DNA from: Haloarcula ordinaria | GTDB taxonomy: Archaea > Halobacteriota > Halobacteria > Halobacteriales > Haloarculaceae | Direction of reading: 5' to 3' | NCBI RefSeq assembly: GCF_029338275.1 | Contig: NZ_CP119789.1 | Location: 2,604,001-2,668,000, forward strand | Length of the DNA: 64,000 nucleotides | Part shown: in pieces, positions 25,944-33,234 of the stretch | Position numbering within the stretch: position 1 is the stretch's first letter | Layout: every line of letters begins with the position of its first letter | Translations under genes and position numbers: made by a program | Notes under the pieces: model-generated | Database searches by the model: none | What the model was told of the DNA's origin: nothing | Seen by the model: only the letters and a program-made list of their open reading frames with translations

Positions 25944-27550
25944 ACCTCCGCCGTGACCTCCGTCACGGACTCAGAATCGGTCGCGCCGAGTTCGTTCGGA
26001 GCCTGCGAGGCTATCTCGGCGACACACGCCGCCTCGTCGGACTCGCGTTCGTCGTGTTGTTCTTCGGTGGGAGCCTCCTCTTTGCGCTCCCCGCGGCGTA
26101 CGTACTCGGTCGAACGGCTCGCTCTGTAACCGCGATTCCGTTTTTCGGCCCCGCCACGACTGCGCTCCCAATGGTATTCCTTCTCTTGGCAACGGTCAGA
26201 ACGCTCGAACGCATTGGGCGCATCGAATCCGAAGAATTGGTCCTGACAACGGTCCATCCGCGAGCAGTGGTCGTCGGCCTGATCACTGCAGAGGTCGGAC
26301 GGCTACTGTTGTGGTTCGGGATTCCAGTGGGAGCGTTCGTCACCGTGTTTGCACTCGGACTCGGTACACCAATGGTGCTCGTCACGAGTGGCGTCGTCGT
26401 GCTCCCTATCATCGTATCGAGCGCGGTCTGGGGGTACGCCTGTGGAATCAGCGTATTGCGGGTGTTACGACGTCTACCCGGCGTCCGTCGCGTCCTGCGA
26501 GGAATCGGGATACTTGTGATACTCGGCTTCGTCGTCGTTTCGCAGTTCGTCGGTCGGCAGCTGGTCGAGGGAGGGGAAGGCGTACAAGGGTTCGCCTCGG
26601 CGATCACGATTGGTCCCCTCGTCGAGTATGTCGCGCTTGCTTTCGCGGGAACGCCGCTCGCACAGCCGACGTCGATTCGTTCGATAGCGGTGGTCGTCAC
26701 GCTACTCACGCTCACGCCAGTCGGACTGGCCGTCGCAACGAAGCAGGCATCGGCATTCTGGTTCGCTGAGACGCCAACCCGGAGCGGTTCACGGCAGGTA
26801 CAGACATCGACTGGTGGATTCACCGCCCCCCGACCGTTCGCGTGGAGCAGAGCCGGCCGCATCGCGTGGGGGATTCTCGTCCGCGCCCGCCGTCACCCAC
26901 AGAAGCTCAGCCATCTCGTGATGGCCCTCTTTTTCATCGGACCAATCGGAACGACTGTCGTGCAGTCATCGGGTGACGCCATCGGGCCGCTGGTCGCGGG
27001 GACTGGCGTCGGTTTCGGGACGTACCTCGCCGGCGCGGCCTTCGGATTGAATCCGCTCGGTGATGACCGACCCCAACTGCCCTTGTTGTTACTCACCGAG
27101 ACGAGTCCTCGAACCGTTACGAGAGGTCGGTTGATTGCTGGCGTCGCCATCGGCGTTCCGGTCGCCGTACTCGTACCGCTGGCTTCGATAGGACTCCGTA
27201 CACCACCGCTGTACGCCCTCGCGTTCGGGGTAGTGGGGACCGGAATGTGCCTCGCCGCATCGATGTTCGCTGTCGGAATCGGTTCGGCGTATCCCATTTA
27301 CGAGGAGCGAGAATTCTGGGGGACCGAATCGGTCGTGCCCTCGACGCTCGTGATGGTGGCGTATCTGTTCGTCGTCGGTGGTGGAACGGCTCTCGGGCTG
27401 GCCGTAACCTGGTTCGGAGTCACTGGGAACCTGAGCCCGACGCCCGTGTTCAGCGTTGGCTTCGGTCTGTACCTGCTGCTGACCGTCGGGGTGTCGTACG
27501 GTTCGTACAGATATGCGGTTCGACGCTATCGAAGATACACTGTGACGTAG
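25940..27550 (+). CDS. ABC-2 type exporter permease
   Basis: A 536-residue membrane protein with about twelve hydrophobic segments in two groups (about 30-290 and 330-530) separated by a charged loop (TPTRSGSRQVQTSTGGFTA). It overlaps the ATPase gene by four bases (ATGA), so translation is coupled and the two form one exporter. It resembles haloarchaeal ABC-2 permeases annotated as hypothetical. The exported substrate is unknown; lipids, peptides or antibiotics are typical for the class. Confidence 0.8.
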   Translation: MNLRRDLRHGLRIGRAEFVRSLRGYLGDTRRLVGLAFVVLFFGGSLLFALPAAYVLGRTARSVTAIPFFGPATTALPMVFLLLATVRTLERIGRIESEELVLTTVHPRAVVVGLITAEVGRLLLWFGIPVGAFVTVFALGLGTPMVLVTSGVVVLPIIVSSAVWGYACGISVLRVLRRLPGVRRVLRGIGILVILGFVVVSQFVGRQLVEGGEGVQGFASAITIGPLVEYVALAFAGTPLAQPTSIRSIAVVVTLLTLTPVGLAVATKQASAFWFAETPTRSGSRQVQTSTGGFTAPRPFAWSRAGRIAWGILVRARRHPQKLSHLVMALFFIGPIGTTVVQSSGDAIGPLVAGTGVGFGTYLAGAAFGLNPLGDDRPQLPLLLLTETSPRTVTRGRLIAGVAIGVPVAVLVPLASIGLRTPPLYALAFGVVGTGMCLAASMFAVGIGSAYPIYEEREFWGTESVVPSTLVMVAYLFVVGGGTALGLAVTWFGVTGNLSPTPVFSVGFGLYLLLTVGVSYGSYRYAVRRYRRYTVT

Positions 27551-27671
27551 CTCGTCCTGACGAGATGTGGGCCGGCGGAGTGACTCGAAGATACCACCGT
27601 CACGATTCCAGTAGCGTGGTTTTTCAGATTTTGGAGGGTCAACAGTCAGTATCCATCTGTTACGAGGGGCA

Positions 27672-28130
27672 TCAATTCTCGACTGATGGGGTTTGATGTG
27701 TGCCGGTCATCTTCGCCAGCCAGCCGCCGACCTTCGCGCCAAGGAGCCCGATGAAACCGGCGACCCCGAGTATCACCGACGTGACGAGGAGGACGACCAT
27801 CGAGACGGCGATGACCTGAAACCAGAGCGGCCCGCCCAGCACGGTCGCTGCTTCGAGGAAATCGACCAGAATCCACAGCACCGGCAGAGCGCCGATGACA
27901 CCTGCGCGAAAGCCGACGTCGATCACGTCAGTCTCCGTCGCCGTTGTGCTGACAAGATAGCCGGCCAAGAGACCGCCGAGAAACACCGCACTGAGTGAGA
28001 ACTCGTTCTCCGGGCTCGACTGCAGGTACAGCCAGACGGTGACTGGAATTGAGGCAACACCACCGAACAATGCATACTTCCACGGCTCACTCACCGGGAG
28101 AGACAGAGGAGGGGTACCAATCGGGAGCAC
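27672..28130 (-). CDS. DUF5518-like membrane protein
   Basis: A 152-residue protein with four hydrophobic segments and a pattern (SAVFLGGLLAGYLVS, DVGFRAGVIGALPVLWIL) typical of haloarchaeal DUF5518 membrane proteins. GTG 28130 is the only workable start (MLPIGTPPLSLPVSEPWKYA). The C-terminus (GAKVGGWLAKMTGTHQT) is amphipathic. It is convergent with the ABC permease gene. Function unknown. Confidence 0.7.
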   Translation of the reverse strand: MLPIGTPPLSLPVSEPWKYALFGGVASIPVTVWLYLQSSPENEFSLSAVFLGGLLAGYLVSTTATETDVIDVGFRAGVIGALPVLWILVDFLEAATVLGGPLWFQVIAVSMVVLLVTSVILGVAGFIGLLGAKVGGWLAKMTGTHQTPSVEN

Positions 28131-28253
28131 GCCGACTGCTACTTTCCGCTACAGAAAAAGTGTGATTGGTTATTATACCGATCCACACCAGAGCCCACCT
28201 ATATAAACGATAGCCACCGAAGAAATTTGTCCCCTCATCTCATCAACAGGAAT

Positions 28254-28619
28254 ATGCAAAAGGCGAAACTCAGAGCGATATTATTGCCGCTCGGACTGTT
28301 CGTTCTCTCGGCTGGAGCGTACTGGTTAGTCCTCATGGGTATCGTCCCGTTCGGGCTCGATGCGCCACTCATCTTCGCAGCTATCGCAGGGGCGACTGCT
28401 CTCGGTGCTGTGATGATTGATGTACATACACCAGCCCTCACTGCGGGGGTGGCGGCTGTTGGATTTGCCCTTGCTGCCGCAAGTATGGGTGGGATTCTTG
28501 GAATGGGCGACTCAGCGATTCTCGTCGGGGCAGTGCTCGCAACGCTCGGTGTATTGAGCTATACAGTCAGTATGTTCTACCTCATCGGGACACGCTTGCG
28601 TAGCGCGAGTCCTGCCTAG
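28254..28619 (+). CDS. Four-TM membrane protein of unknown function
   Basis: A 121-residue protein with a basic head (MQKAKLRA) and four hydrophobic segments (about 9-28, 36-55, 62-83, 90-112), ending in a short basic tail (GTRLRSASPA). No family recognised. ATG 28254 is preferred over an upstream GTG/ATG extension of nine residues because the membrane segment follows directly. It is the last gene before the tRNA-side border of the island; a short island-repeat copy follows at 28724. Confidence 0.65.
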   Translation: MQKAKLRAILLPLGLFVLSAGAYWLVLMGIVPFGLDAPLIFAAIAGATALGAVMIDVHTPALTAGVAAVGFALAAASMGGILGMGDSAILVGAVLATLGVLSYTVSMFYLIGTRLRSASPA

Positions 28620-28723
28620 TCTGCACGGATTCACTTACTACTGCCGCGATACACACGCTCTCCCAATCGGTCAGTCCAATTCATTTAGTGGAGACAAGGA
28701 ACGGAGGTTTGCTGATTATTTTT

Positions 28724-28740
28724 CTGTATTCAGCACAAAC
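28724..28740 (+). repeat. Island repeat, partial copy 8
   Basis: ctgtattcagcacaaac matches the CTGTATTCAGCAC core of the repeat at 14468-14507; flanks are diverged. It is the copy nearest to the tRNA border. Confidence 0.5.
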
Positions 28741-28920
28741 CGAATTACAGACGCTGAGAAAGCTCTGGGTCAAGGCAGGCACGTTCAGGCGAGCGATGAG
28801 GATAGGTCAATCGGTGATTGATTTTCTCTGCATGCACCAATTTGGCTGTACGCGAATCCCGATGGAAACCACTCGTCTGCTCGTCTATCGAACGAAAGCA
28901 AAATAATGCCCGTTCGACCG

Positions 28921-28947
28921 AAAATCGCCACGCTGTCTGGCGATTTT
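28921..28947. terminator. Perfect hairpin downstream of tRNA-Arg
   Basis: aaaatcgcca (28921-28930) pairs fully with tggcgatttt (28938-28947) around a 7-base loop. It lies just past the tRNA 3' end on the minus strand and has T-runs in both directions, so it may end tRNA transcription or island transcription; it could also be part of a recombination site. Confidence 0.45.
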
Positions 28948-28959
28948 CACTGTTCAAAT

Positions 28960-28975
28960 GTACGGGCGCTGAGGG
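28960..28975 (+). repeat. Right attachment-site candidate (attR) at the tRNA-Arg 3' end
   Basis: Identical to 7783-7798 over 16 bases, same orientation. It spans the last 13 bases of the tRNA gene (28963-28975) plus three bases beyond, so the tRNA is kept intact on this side, as is normal for archaeal and bacterial tRNA-integrating elements. Confidence 0.75.
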
Positions 28976-29037
28976 ATTTGAACCCCCGACGGTTTGGTCC
29001 GAAGCCAAGCACTCTGTCCAGGCTGAGCTAAGCGCCC
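28963..29037 (-). tRNA. tRNA-Arg (anticodon TCG)
   Basis: A 75-base cloverleaf: acceptor GGGCGCT/AGCGCCC, D-arm GCTC...GAGT, anticodon stem with TTGG/CCAA around loop CTTCGGA giving anticodon TCG, T-arm GGGGG-TTCAAAT-CCCTC, discriminator G. CCA is not encoded. No intron. One base pair at the base of the anticodon stem (C-A) is mismatched, which is slightly unusual. A TATA element (tttaaac region at 29066-29072) lies about 29 bases upstream on the minus strand. The 3' end is the integration target of the neighbouring island. Confidence 0.9.
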
Positions 29038-29065
29038 TACGTGCATTGCTATGCCCACGTTGTGG

Positions 29066-29072
29066 TTTAAAC
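29066..29072 (-). promoter_or_regulatory. TATA box of tRNA-Arg
   Basis: The palindromic gtggtttaaaccaac places a TATA-like tttaaa 29-35 bases upstream of the tRNA 5' end at 29037 on the minus strand. Confidence 0.5.
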
Positions 29073-29126
29073 CAACCGGTTCAGGACGGCCGAGGGTGAC
29101 GGATTCACACGGCCGCCGGACGGCGC

Positions 29127-29411
29127 TTAATCGCTTTGTTCGGGGGCCTCAGCGTCGTCTGTCTCTTCGGTTCCGATGTCGGCCGCTTCGATGACCGACT
29201 CGGGGTCGAGGCCCTGCTGCTCGGCCAGTGCTTCGACCAGTGCGCGTTGCTCGGTGAGCTCGTGGTCGAACTCGTCGACGCGGTTGTTGGTCGCTTCGAC
29301 AGTCTGTCGGAGGTCCTGGAGCTGTGTCTTCAGCTCGTTGACCTTCGTGTAGACTTCGTCTGCGACGTCCGCTACTTTCTGTATCTTCTTGGCCGTCGAA
29401 CCCAGTCCCAT
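29127..29411 (-). CDS. DUF5798 coiled-coil protein
   Basis: A 94-residue acidic protein, almost all helical: MGLGSTAKKIQKVADVADEV then a heptad-rich region (about 20-65; KVNELKTQLQDLRQTVEA, DEFDHELTEQRALVEALAEQ) and an acidic tail (DIGTEETDDAEAPEQSD). This matches the haloarchaeal family DUF5798 as I remember it. It is likely cytosolic and oligomeric; function unknown. Its GC and codon use are those of the core genome, in contrast with the island just left of the tRNA. Confidence 0.8.
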   Translation of the reverse strand: MGLGSTAKKIQKVADVADEVYTKVNELKTQLQDLRQTVEATNNRVDEFDHELTEQRALVEALAEQQGLDPESVIEAADIGTEETDDAEAPEQSD

Positions 29412-29490
29412 GGGCCACGATAGGCCGCGGGGCCATTTCCCCGTTTCCCTCGAACGTCGCCGTTAAGGCCACGCCGGACCGAGCGCCGAT

Positions 29491-29904
29491 ATGAACGGCT
29501 TGCGGGTCGCTCCGACCGTCGGCATCGTCGGCTGCGTGCTGTATCTGCTCTCGCTTTCGGCCCCGTACGTCATCGTGGGGGAACCGAGCGCCGTCAGTGC
29601 GTACTACAGCGCTGGGGTCCTCTCGCCGCTCGTGCTCGGTGTGTTCTCGCTGGTCGCCATCATCGTCCTCGCGGCAGGTCGAGAGGGGCGCACCGACCCG
29701 AGCGTCGCCGCCGGCGCGGGACTGGTCGTCGGGCTCTTCGTCGTCGGCCTGAGCCTCGCGTGGGCGCTCACGGTCCCGACGAGTCTCGTCCTGGGGCTCA
29801 CCGAGTCGACGCTGATCGAGCACCACCGGTGGGCCGTCGTGGCCGCCGGGCTCCCCATCCCGGTCGGGTCGGCGTGGTTCGCCCGCGCGCTGGGCCTGCT
29901 GTGA
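29491..29904 (+). CDS. Four-TM haloarchaeal membrane protein (DUF7548-like)
   Basis: A 137-residue protein with four membrane segments: GIVGCVLYLLSLSAPYVIV, VLSPLVLGVFSLVAIIVL, AAGAGLVVGLFVVGLSLAW and WAVVAAGLPIPVGSAWFA. It resembles small haloarchaeal membrane proteins grouped as DUF7548 (from memory). It is transcribed toward the SRP RNA gene, 65 bases away; no functional link is implied. Confidence 0.65.
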   Translation: MNGLRVAPTVGIVGCVLYLLSLSAPYVIVGEPSAVSAYYSAGVLSPLVLGVFSLVAIIVLAAGREGRTDPSVAAGAGLVVGLFVVGLSLAWALTVPTSLVLGLTESTLIEHHRWAVVAAGLPIPVGSAWFARALGLL

Positions 29905-29941
29905 GCGCGTCGTCTGTCAGTTTGCGGGATATTCGAAAGGC

Positions 29942-29949
29942 CCTTATGG
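29942..29949 (+). promoter_or_regulatory. TATA box of the SRP RNA gene
   Basis: ccttatgg lies about 21-28 bases before the deduced SRP RNA 5' end at 29969-29970. Confidence 0.5.
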
Positions 29950-29968
29950 GGCGGCGGCGGAATCACGA

Positions 29969-30279
29969 CGTGGACTAGGTCGGGGGGTTTGGCCCCCCTC
30001 GATACCCGCACTATGGTCATCAGCGGGGACCGAAACCCGGGGGCGTCCGGTCTGACGGGCGTGGACCCCGTGAGCCAACGTGGAAGCCTCGTCCCGCGGG
30101 GACGGCGGTCTACGCGGTCGCATCTGCAGGGATGTGCCCTCGTAGTTAATCGATGGCAGCCCGCCAGGCACGGAAGTGAGCAGCGGACCATCGAACACCC
30201 GTCGCTCGTGGGGTCGCGGGGTGGAGGAGGCAAACGGGATTACCCTCGTCCGAACGTCGGGCAATTCCCGGGGTCCACT
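29969..30279 (+). ncRNA. ffs: Signal recognition particle 7S RNA
   Basis: About 310 bases, the usual length of haloarchaeal SRP RNA. gtggac (29970-29975) pairs with gtccac (30273-30278) as closing helix 1. The 5' Alu-like part has cggggggtttggcccccctcg (helix 3 region) and tggtcatcagcggggaccg (helix 4). accccgtgagc pairs with gctcgtggggt in the long helix 5. The S domain has gccaggcacggaagtgagcagcgg, the helix 8 SRP54-binding motif (GGAA...AGCAG). The RNA is the scaffold of SRP, which targets nascent membrane and secreted proteins. Exact ends are approximate. Confidence 0.88.
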
Positions 30280-30294
30280 TCCATTCATACACCA

Positions 30295-30349
30295 CCACTT
30301 TTTACGTCGAGGATACCCCTCTCACAAAAACCTGGGAAAAACGGCCGGA
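30295..30349 (+). repeat. Inverted repeat, left arm
   Basis: It contains ccactttttac (30295-30305) and aaaacctgggaaaaacggcc running to 30349. Both blocks are found in reverse complement in the right arm at 30563-30629, with one base missing in the ggg/gggg run and a shorter spacer. The T-run also serves as the probable terminator of the SRP RNA. Confidence 0.6.
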
Positions 30350-30562
30350 CTCTCGACCTCCGGTCTCGAGTCCGATGAAACCGCGCCGCCGGCGCGGTAT
30401 GCTTGTTGACGACCTGCCTGTCCCCGGGTCGTGGCACAGAGGCCACTCCCGGCCATGATGGACAGCCAGATGAGCCAGACAAGATTGTGGGGAGCGGTCG
30501 CTGCGGTGCAACATCCGCCGAGCGGAGCGAGGCGGTTCACCGGAATCGCCGCTCGCGGCGGT

Positions 30563-30629
30563 TCCGGCCGTTTTTCCCCAGGTTTTGCAAGCGGGGTTCG
30601 CTCCGCGAACCTCCCGCAGTAAAAAGTGG
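30563..30629 (-). repeat. Inverted repeat, right arm
   Basis: Read on the minus strand: ccactttttac, an internal hairpin gttcgcggagcgaac, then caaaacctggggaaaaacgg. I recall similar blocks dispersed in haloarchaeal genomes. The right copy retains the internal hairpin that the left arm has lost. It ends three bases before the MscS stop codon. Confidence 0.6.
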
Positions 30630-30632
30630 TTG

Positions 30633-31514
30633 CTAGTCGTCCGCGGGTTCGGCCAGTCCCGCGACGTTCGACAGCTCCAGGCCACCACCGATGGTACGGT
30701 TCGGGTAGGGGATGTTGATGTCCTCCTCGTCGAACCGTTCCTTGACCGCCTGGACGTACTCGCCACGGGTCTTCACGAAGTCGGCGCGGCTCGGGTTATC
30801 GATCCAGATACGAGACTGCAGGCCGACCGAGGAGTCACCGAGTTCGATGAGCCGAACCGAGGGGGCGGGGTCCGCCATGATGCCCTCGTTCGCCTCGGCC
30901 TCCTCGAGGATGATCTCGGTCGCTTTGTCGATGTCGTCGTCGTACCCGATGCCGAAGACGAACTTCAATCGGAGTTGCTCCTTGGCGACGGGGTTCTTGA
31001 TCACGCCGTCGGTCAGGTTCGAGTTCGGGACCGTCAGCAGTTCGTTGTCGAAGGTCCGGACTCGCGAGACACGCAGGCTGATGTCCTCGACGACGCCGGA
31101 GTTGCCGTCCCACTCGATCCAGTCGCCGATGCGGAAGGGCTTGTCCGTGTAGATGAAGATGCCGGCGACGAAGTTCTTGAGGACGTCCTGCATCGCAAAG
31201 CCGATCGCGAGCGTGGCGGCCGCCGCGATCGTCGCAAGCGACTGGAGGAAGTTGCCGAACTCGGCCAACCCGAACGCGACCGAGATGGCGACAAAGACGA
31301 TGACGATACTCGTCAACTTCTTCAGCGGCTTTCGCGCGTGGGCGTCGAGGTCGCGTGATTCCAGCGAACGGTCGACGAGTGGAATGACGATGGCCTTGCC
31401 GATGACGTAGATTGCGACGAATGCGACGAGGAAGACGACGGCGCTCGCGATAGCGGTAGCCGCCGGAATCCCGAACCCGTCGATGAAGTCGGCGATGGCA
31501 CCGACCTGCATCAT
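30633..31514 (-). CDS. Small-conductance mechanosensitive channel (MscS family)
   Basis: A 293-residue membrane channel that opens under membrane tension to release solutes. It has about three membrane segments (about 15-38, 62-85, 88-110); the pore-lining helix TM3 reads LATIAAAATLAIGFAMQDVL. The MscS beta domain follows with PFRIGDWIEWDGNSGVVEDI and the FDNELLTVPNS motif. Length matches E. coli MscS (286). The start ATG (31512-31514) overlaps the stop of the upstream CRM-domain gene as ATGA, so the two are cotranscribed. Osmotic protection fits a halophile. Confidence 0.92.
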   Translation of the reverse strand: MMQVGAIADFIDGFGIPAATAIASAVVFLVAFVAIYVIGKAIVIPLVDRSLESRDLDAHARKPLKKLTSIVIVFVAISVAFGLAEFGNFLQSLATIAAAATLAIGFAMQDVLKNFVAGIFIYTDKPFRIGDWIEWDGNSGVVEDISLRVSRVRTFDNELLTVPNSNLTDGVIKNPVAKEQLRLKFVFGIGYDDDIDKATEIILEEAEANEGIMADPAPSVRLIELGDSSVGLQSRIWIDNPSRADFVKTRGEYVQAVKERFDEEDINIPYPNRTIGGGLELSNVAGLAEPADD

Positions 31515-31759
31515 CGCTCGAACACCGCCGTGTGACCGCGAACGCGGACCACCTCGGCACCGACGAGGTCGGCGAGACCGTCAGCCAGTGCCTCGGTCGT
31601 CGTCCCGCCGCGGGACGACCGGAGGAACTTCACTTTCACGTACTGTTCGTTCTCGAGTTGCGTGTCGAGCTCGTCGGCCACGGACTCGATACCGTGCTTG
31701 CCGACCCGCAACGTTGCGTCGAGGTCGTGGAGTTTTTGTTCTTCGTTGTCAGCAACCAT
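31511..31759 (-). CDS. CRM-domain (YhbY-like) RNA-binding protein
   Basis: An 82-residue protein of the CRM/YhbY family: TLRVGKHGIESVADELDTQL and VKVKFLRSSRGGTTTEAL, with the GxxG-type loop, ending VVRVRGHTAVFER. Bacterial YhbY associates with pre-50S ribosomal subunits; archaeal members are thought to act in ribosome or RNA maturation. It lies between rnp4 and mscS on the same strand, overlapping mscS by four bases. A TATA-like tttaaaa (31784-31790) is about 27 bases upstream, fitting a leaderless start at 31759. Confidence 0.88.
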   Translation of the reverse strand: MVADNEEQKLHDLDATLRVGKHGIESVADELDTQLENEQYVKVKFLRSSRGGTTTEALADGLADLVGAEVVRVRGHTAVFER

Positions 31760-31783
31760 TCTATAATAAACATTTACGCCAAG

Positions 31784-31791
31784 GTTTTAAA
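31784..31791 (-). promoter_or_regulatory. TATA box of the CRM-domain gene
   Basis: On the minus strand, gcttttaaaacc is centred about 28 bases before the ATG at 31759. Confidence 0.5.
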
Positions 31792-31811
31792 AGCATGCCC
31801 AACACGCCCGC

Positions 31812-32099
31812 TCAGGAGTACGGATACCGTGACTGTGCGCCACAATCACAGGTTACGACGACGTGTCCGTCCTGAGTTCGGACCCGGGCGTTTCGCCCAG
31901 GAACGAGGTAAGTGTCACAGGAAGAACACGTCGAGCGCGCGAAGGACCGCGGGAGTCTGAGCCGCTGGCGCTCGGCGACGCGGCGCGCCCGCTGGACGTA
32001 CTCCCGAGCGCGCTCCTCGTGGTCCGAGAGCACCGCCTCCCGAGCCAGCGCCTGGAGGCGCTCGATGCGTTCGCGGGCGATGGTGGCCTCGTCGGTCAT
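31812..32099 (-). CDS. rnp4: Ribonuclease P protein component 4
   Basis: A 95-residue Rpr2/Rpp21 homologue, a protein subunit of archaeal RNase P, which removes 5' leaders from pre-tRNA. The N-terminal half is two helices rich in basic residues (ARERIERLQALAREAVLSD, REYVQRARRVAERQRLRLP) that contact Rnp1-type partners, and the C-terminal zinc ribbon has CSSC and CDC cysteines (STCSSCDTYLVPGRNARVR, VVTCDCGAQSRYPYS). ATG 32099 is taken; a GTG three codons upstream is possible. It is upstream of the CRM-domain gene in the same direction, forming an RNA-processing cluster. Confidence 0.92.
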   Translation of the reverse strand: MTDEATIARERIERLQALAREAVLSDHEERAREYVQRARRVAERQRLRLPRSFARSTCSSCDTYLVPGRNARVRTQDGHVVVTCDCGAQSRYPYS

Positions 32100-32184
32100 C
32101 GTCCCCACTCGGAGCGAGGACGAAAAATGCCTTCCGAAGCGCGAAGTCGGTAGGATTTTCGGCGAGGCCGGCGAGCAGTGGCGT

Positions 32185-33234
32185 GTGCGTGTCCTGAACT
32201 ACCTCGAACTCGAATCCCGCCTGGACCGCTCGGGCATCGGGACCTCGGTGGACCACCAGCGGGCGGCGCTGACCGAGACAGACGTCGACGTGGTCACATC
32301 GCCCTGGCGCGACGGGCACCCTGCCTGGGCCCTGGGTGGTAGACTGGCCTTCGACGACCCCCTGTTCCGGGAGTACGACGTCGCCCACTGCAACATGATC
32401 GGCCCCGGCTCGGTGGCCGTCGCCAGGCACGCGGAGCGCAACGACGTGCCGCTCGTCCTCCACGCCCACGTCACCCGTGAGGACTTCCGGGACAGTTTCC
32501 GAGGGTCGAACCTCGTCGCGCCGGTACTGGGCGAGTACCTCCAGTGGTTCTACTCGCAGGCCGACCTGGTGCTGTGTCCCTCCGAGTACACGAAGGGCGT
32601 CCTCGAAGACTACCCGGTCGACGCGCCCATTTGCCCTGTCACCAACGGCGTCGACATCGACTCGCTCACCGGGTTCGAGTCCACCCGCGAGACCTACCGC
32701 GACCGGTACGACCTCGACGGGATGGTCGTCTTCGCCGTCGGCAACGTCTTCGAGCGCAAGGGACTGACCACGTTCTGTGAACTCGCAGAGGAGACCGACT
32801 ACGACTTCGCCTGGTTCGGCCCCTACGACGACGGGCCACAGGCCTCGAAGACGGTCCGGAAGTGGACCTCGGAGCCGCCGGAGAACGTCACGTTCACCGG
32901 CTGGATAGACGACATCCGCGGGGCGTACGGCGCGGGCGACGTCTACCTCTTTCCGACCAAGAACGAGAACCAGGGTATCGCCGTCCTGGAGGCGATGGCC
33001 TGCGGGAAGGCCGTCGTCCTCTCGGATATCCCGGTCTTCCGGGAGTACTACGATGACGGGCACGACTGTCTCATCTGTTCGGACAAGGCGGAGTTCCGCG
33101 CGGCGCTGGAGCGACTCGCCGACGACCCCGACCTGCGCGAGCGCCTCGGCGAGAACGCGAGAGCGACGGCCCGCGAGCACGGCCTCGACAGGGTCGCCGA
33201 CCGCCTGGTCGAGACCTACGAGGAACTCGTCTGA
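32185..33234 (+). CDS. GT4 family glycosyltransferase
   Basis: A 349-residue GT-B fold enzyme transferring a sugar from a nucleotide donor. The start GTG 32185 gives MRVLNYLELESRLDRSGIGT, the family's typical beginning, and excludes a longer frame overlapping rnp4. The donor site has FAVGNVFERKGLTTF and TKNENQGIAVLEAMACGKAVV, carrying the E-x7-E motif. The acceptor half includes VAHCNMIGPGSVAVAR and LVLHAHVTREDF. Similar haloarchaeal enzymes are thought to act in glycolipid or surface glycan synthesis; the acceptor is unknown. Another GT4 gene follows at 34827. Confidence 0.88.
   Translation: MRVLNYLELESRLDRSGIGTSVDHQRAALTETDVDVVTSPWRDGHPAWALGGRLAFDDPLFREYDVAHCNMIGPGSVAVARHAERNDVPLVLHAHVTREDFRDSFRGSNLVAPVLGEYLQWFYSQADLVLCPSEYTKGVLEDYPVDAPICPVTNGVDIDSLTGFESTRETYRDRYDLDGMVVFAVGNVFERKGLTTFCELAEETDYDFAWFGPYDDGPQASKTVRKWTSEPPENVTFTGWIDDIRGAYGAGDVYLFPTKNENQGIAVLEAMACGKAVVLSDIPVFREYYDDGHDCLICSDKAEFRAALERLADDPDLRERLGENARATAREHGLDRVADRLVETYEELV

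Larger units (their letters stand above)
28620..28959. other. Intergenic region between the last island gene and tRNA-Arg
   Basis: It contains a short repeat copy (28724-28740) and a hairpin (28921-28947). A frame through 28688-28906 has no homologue or promoter and is not called. Confidence 0.5.
30280..30632. other. Region with a pair of inverted repeat elements
   Basis: It holds two arms of an inverted repeat (see 30295-30349 and 30563-30629) around a 213-base centre. The centre has a short hydrophobic minus-strand frame (HNLVWLIWLSIMAGSG) but no reliable start, so no gene is called. Confidence 0.5.

Noticed and set aside
30322..30540. A hydrophobic minus-strand frame between the inverted repeat arms
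   Set aside because: It has a membrane-like stretch but no plausible start and runs into the repeat arm.
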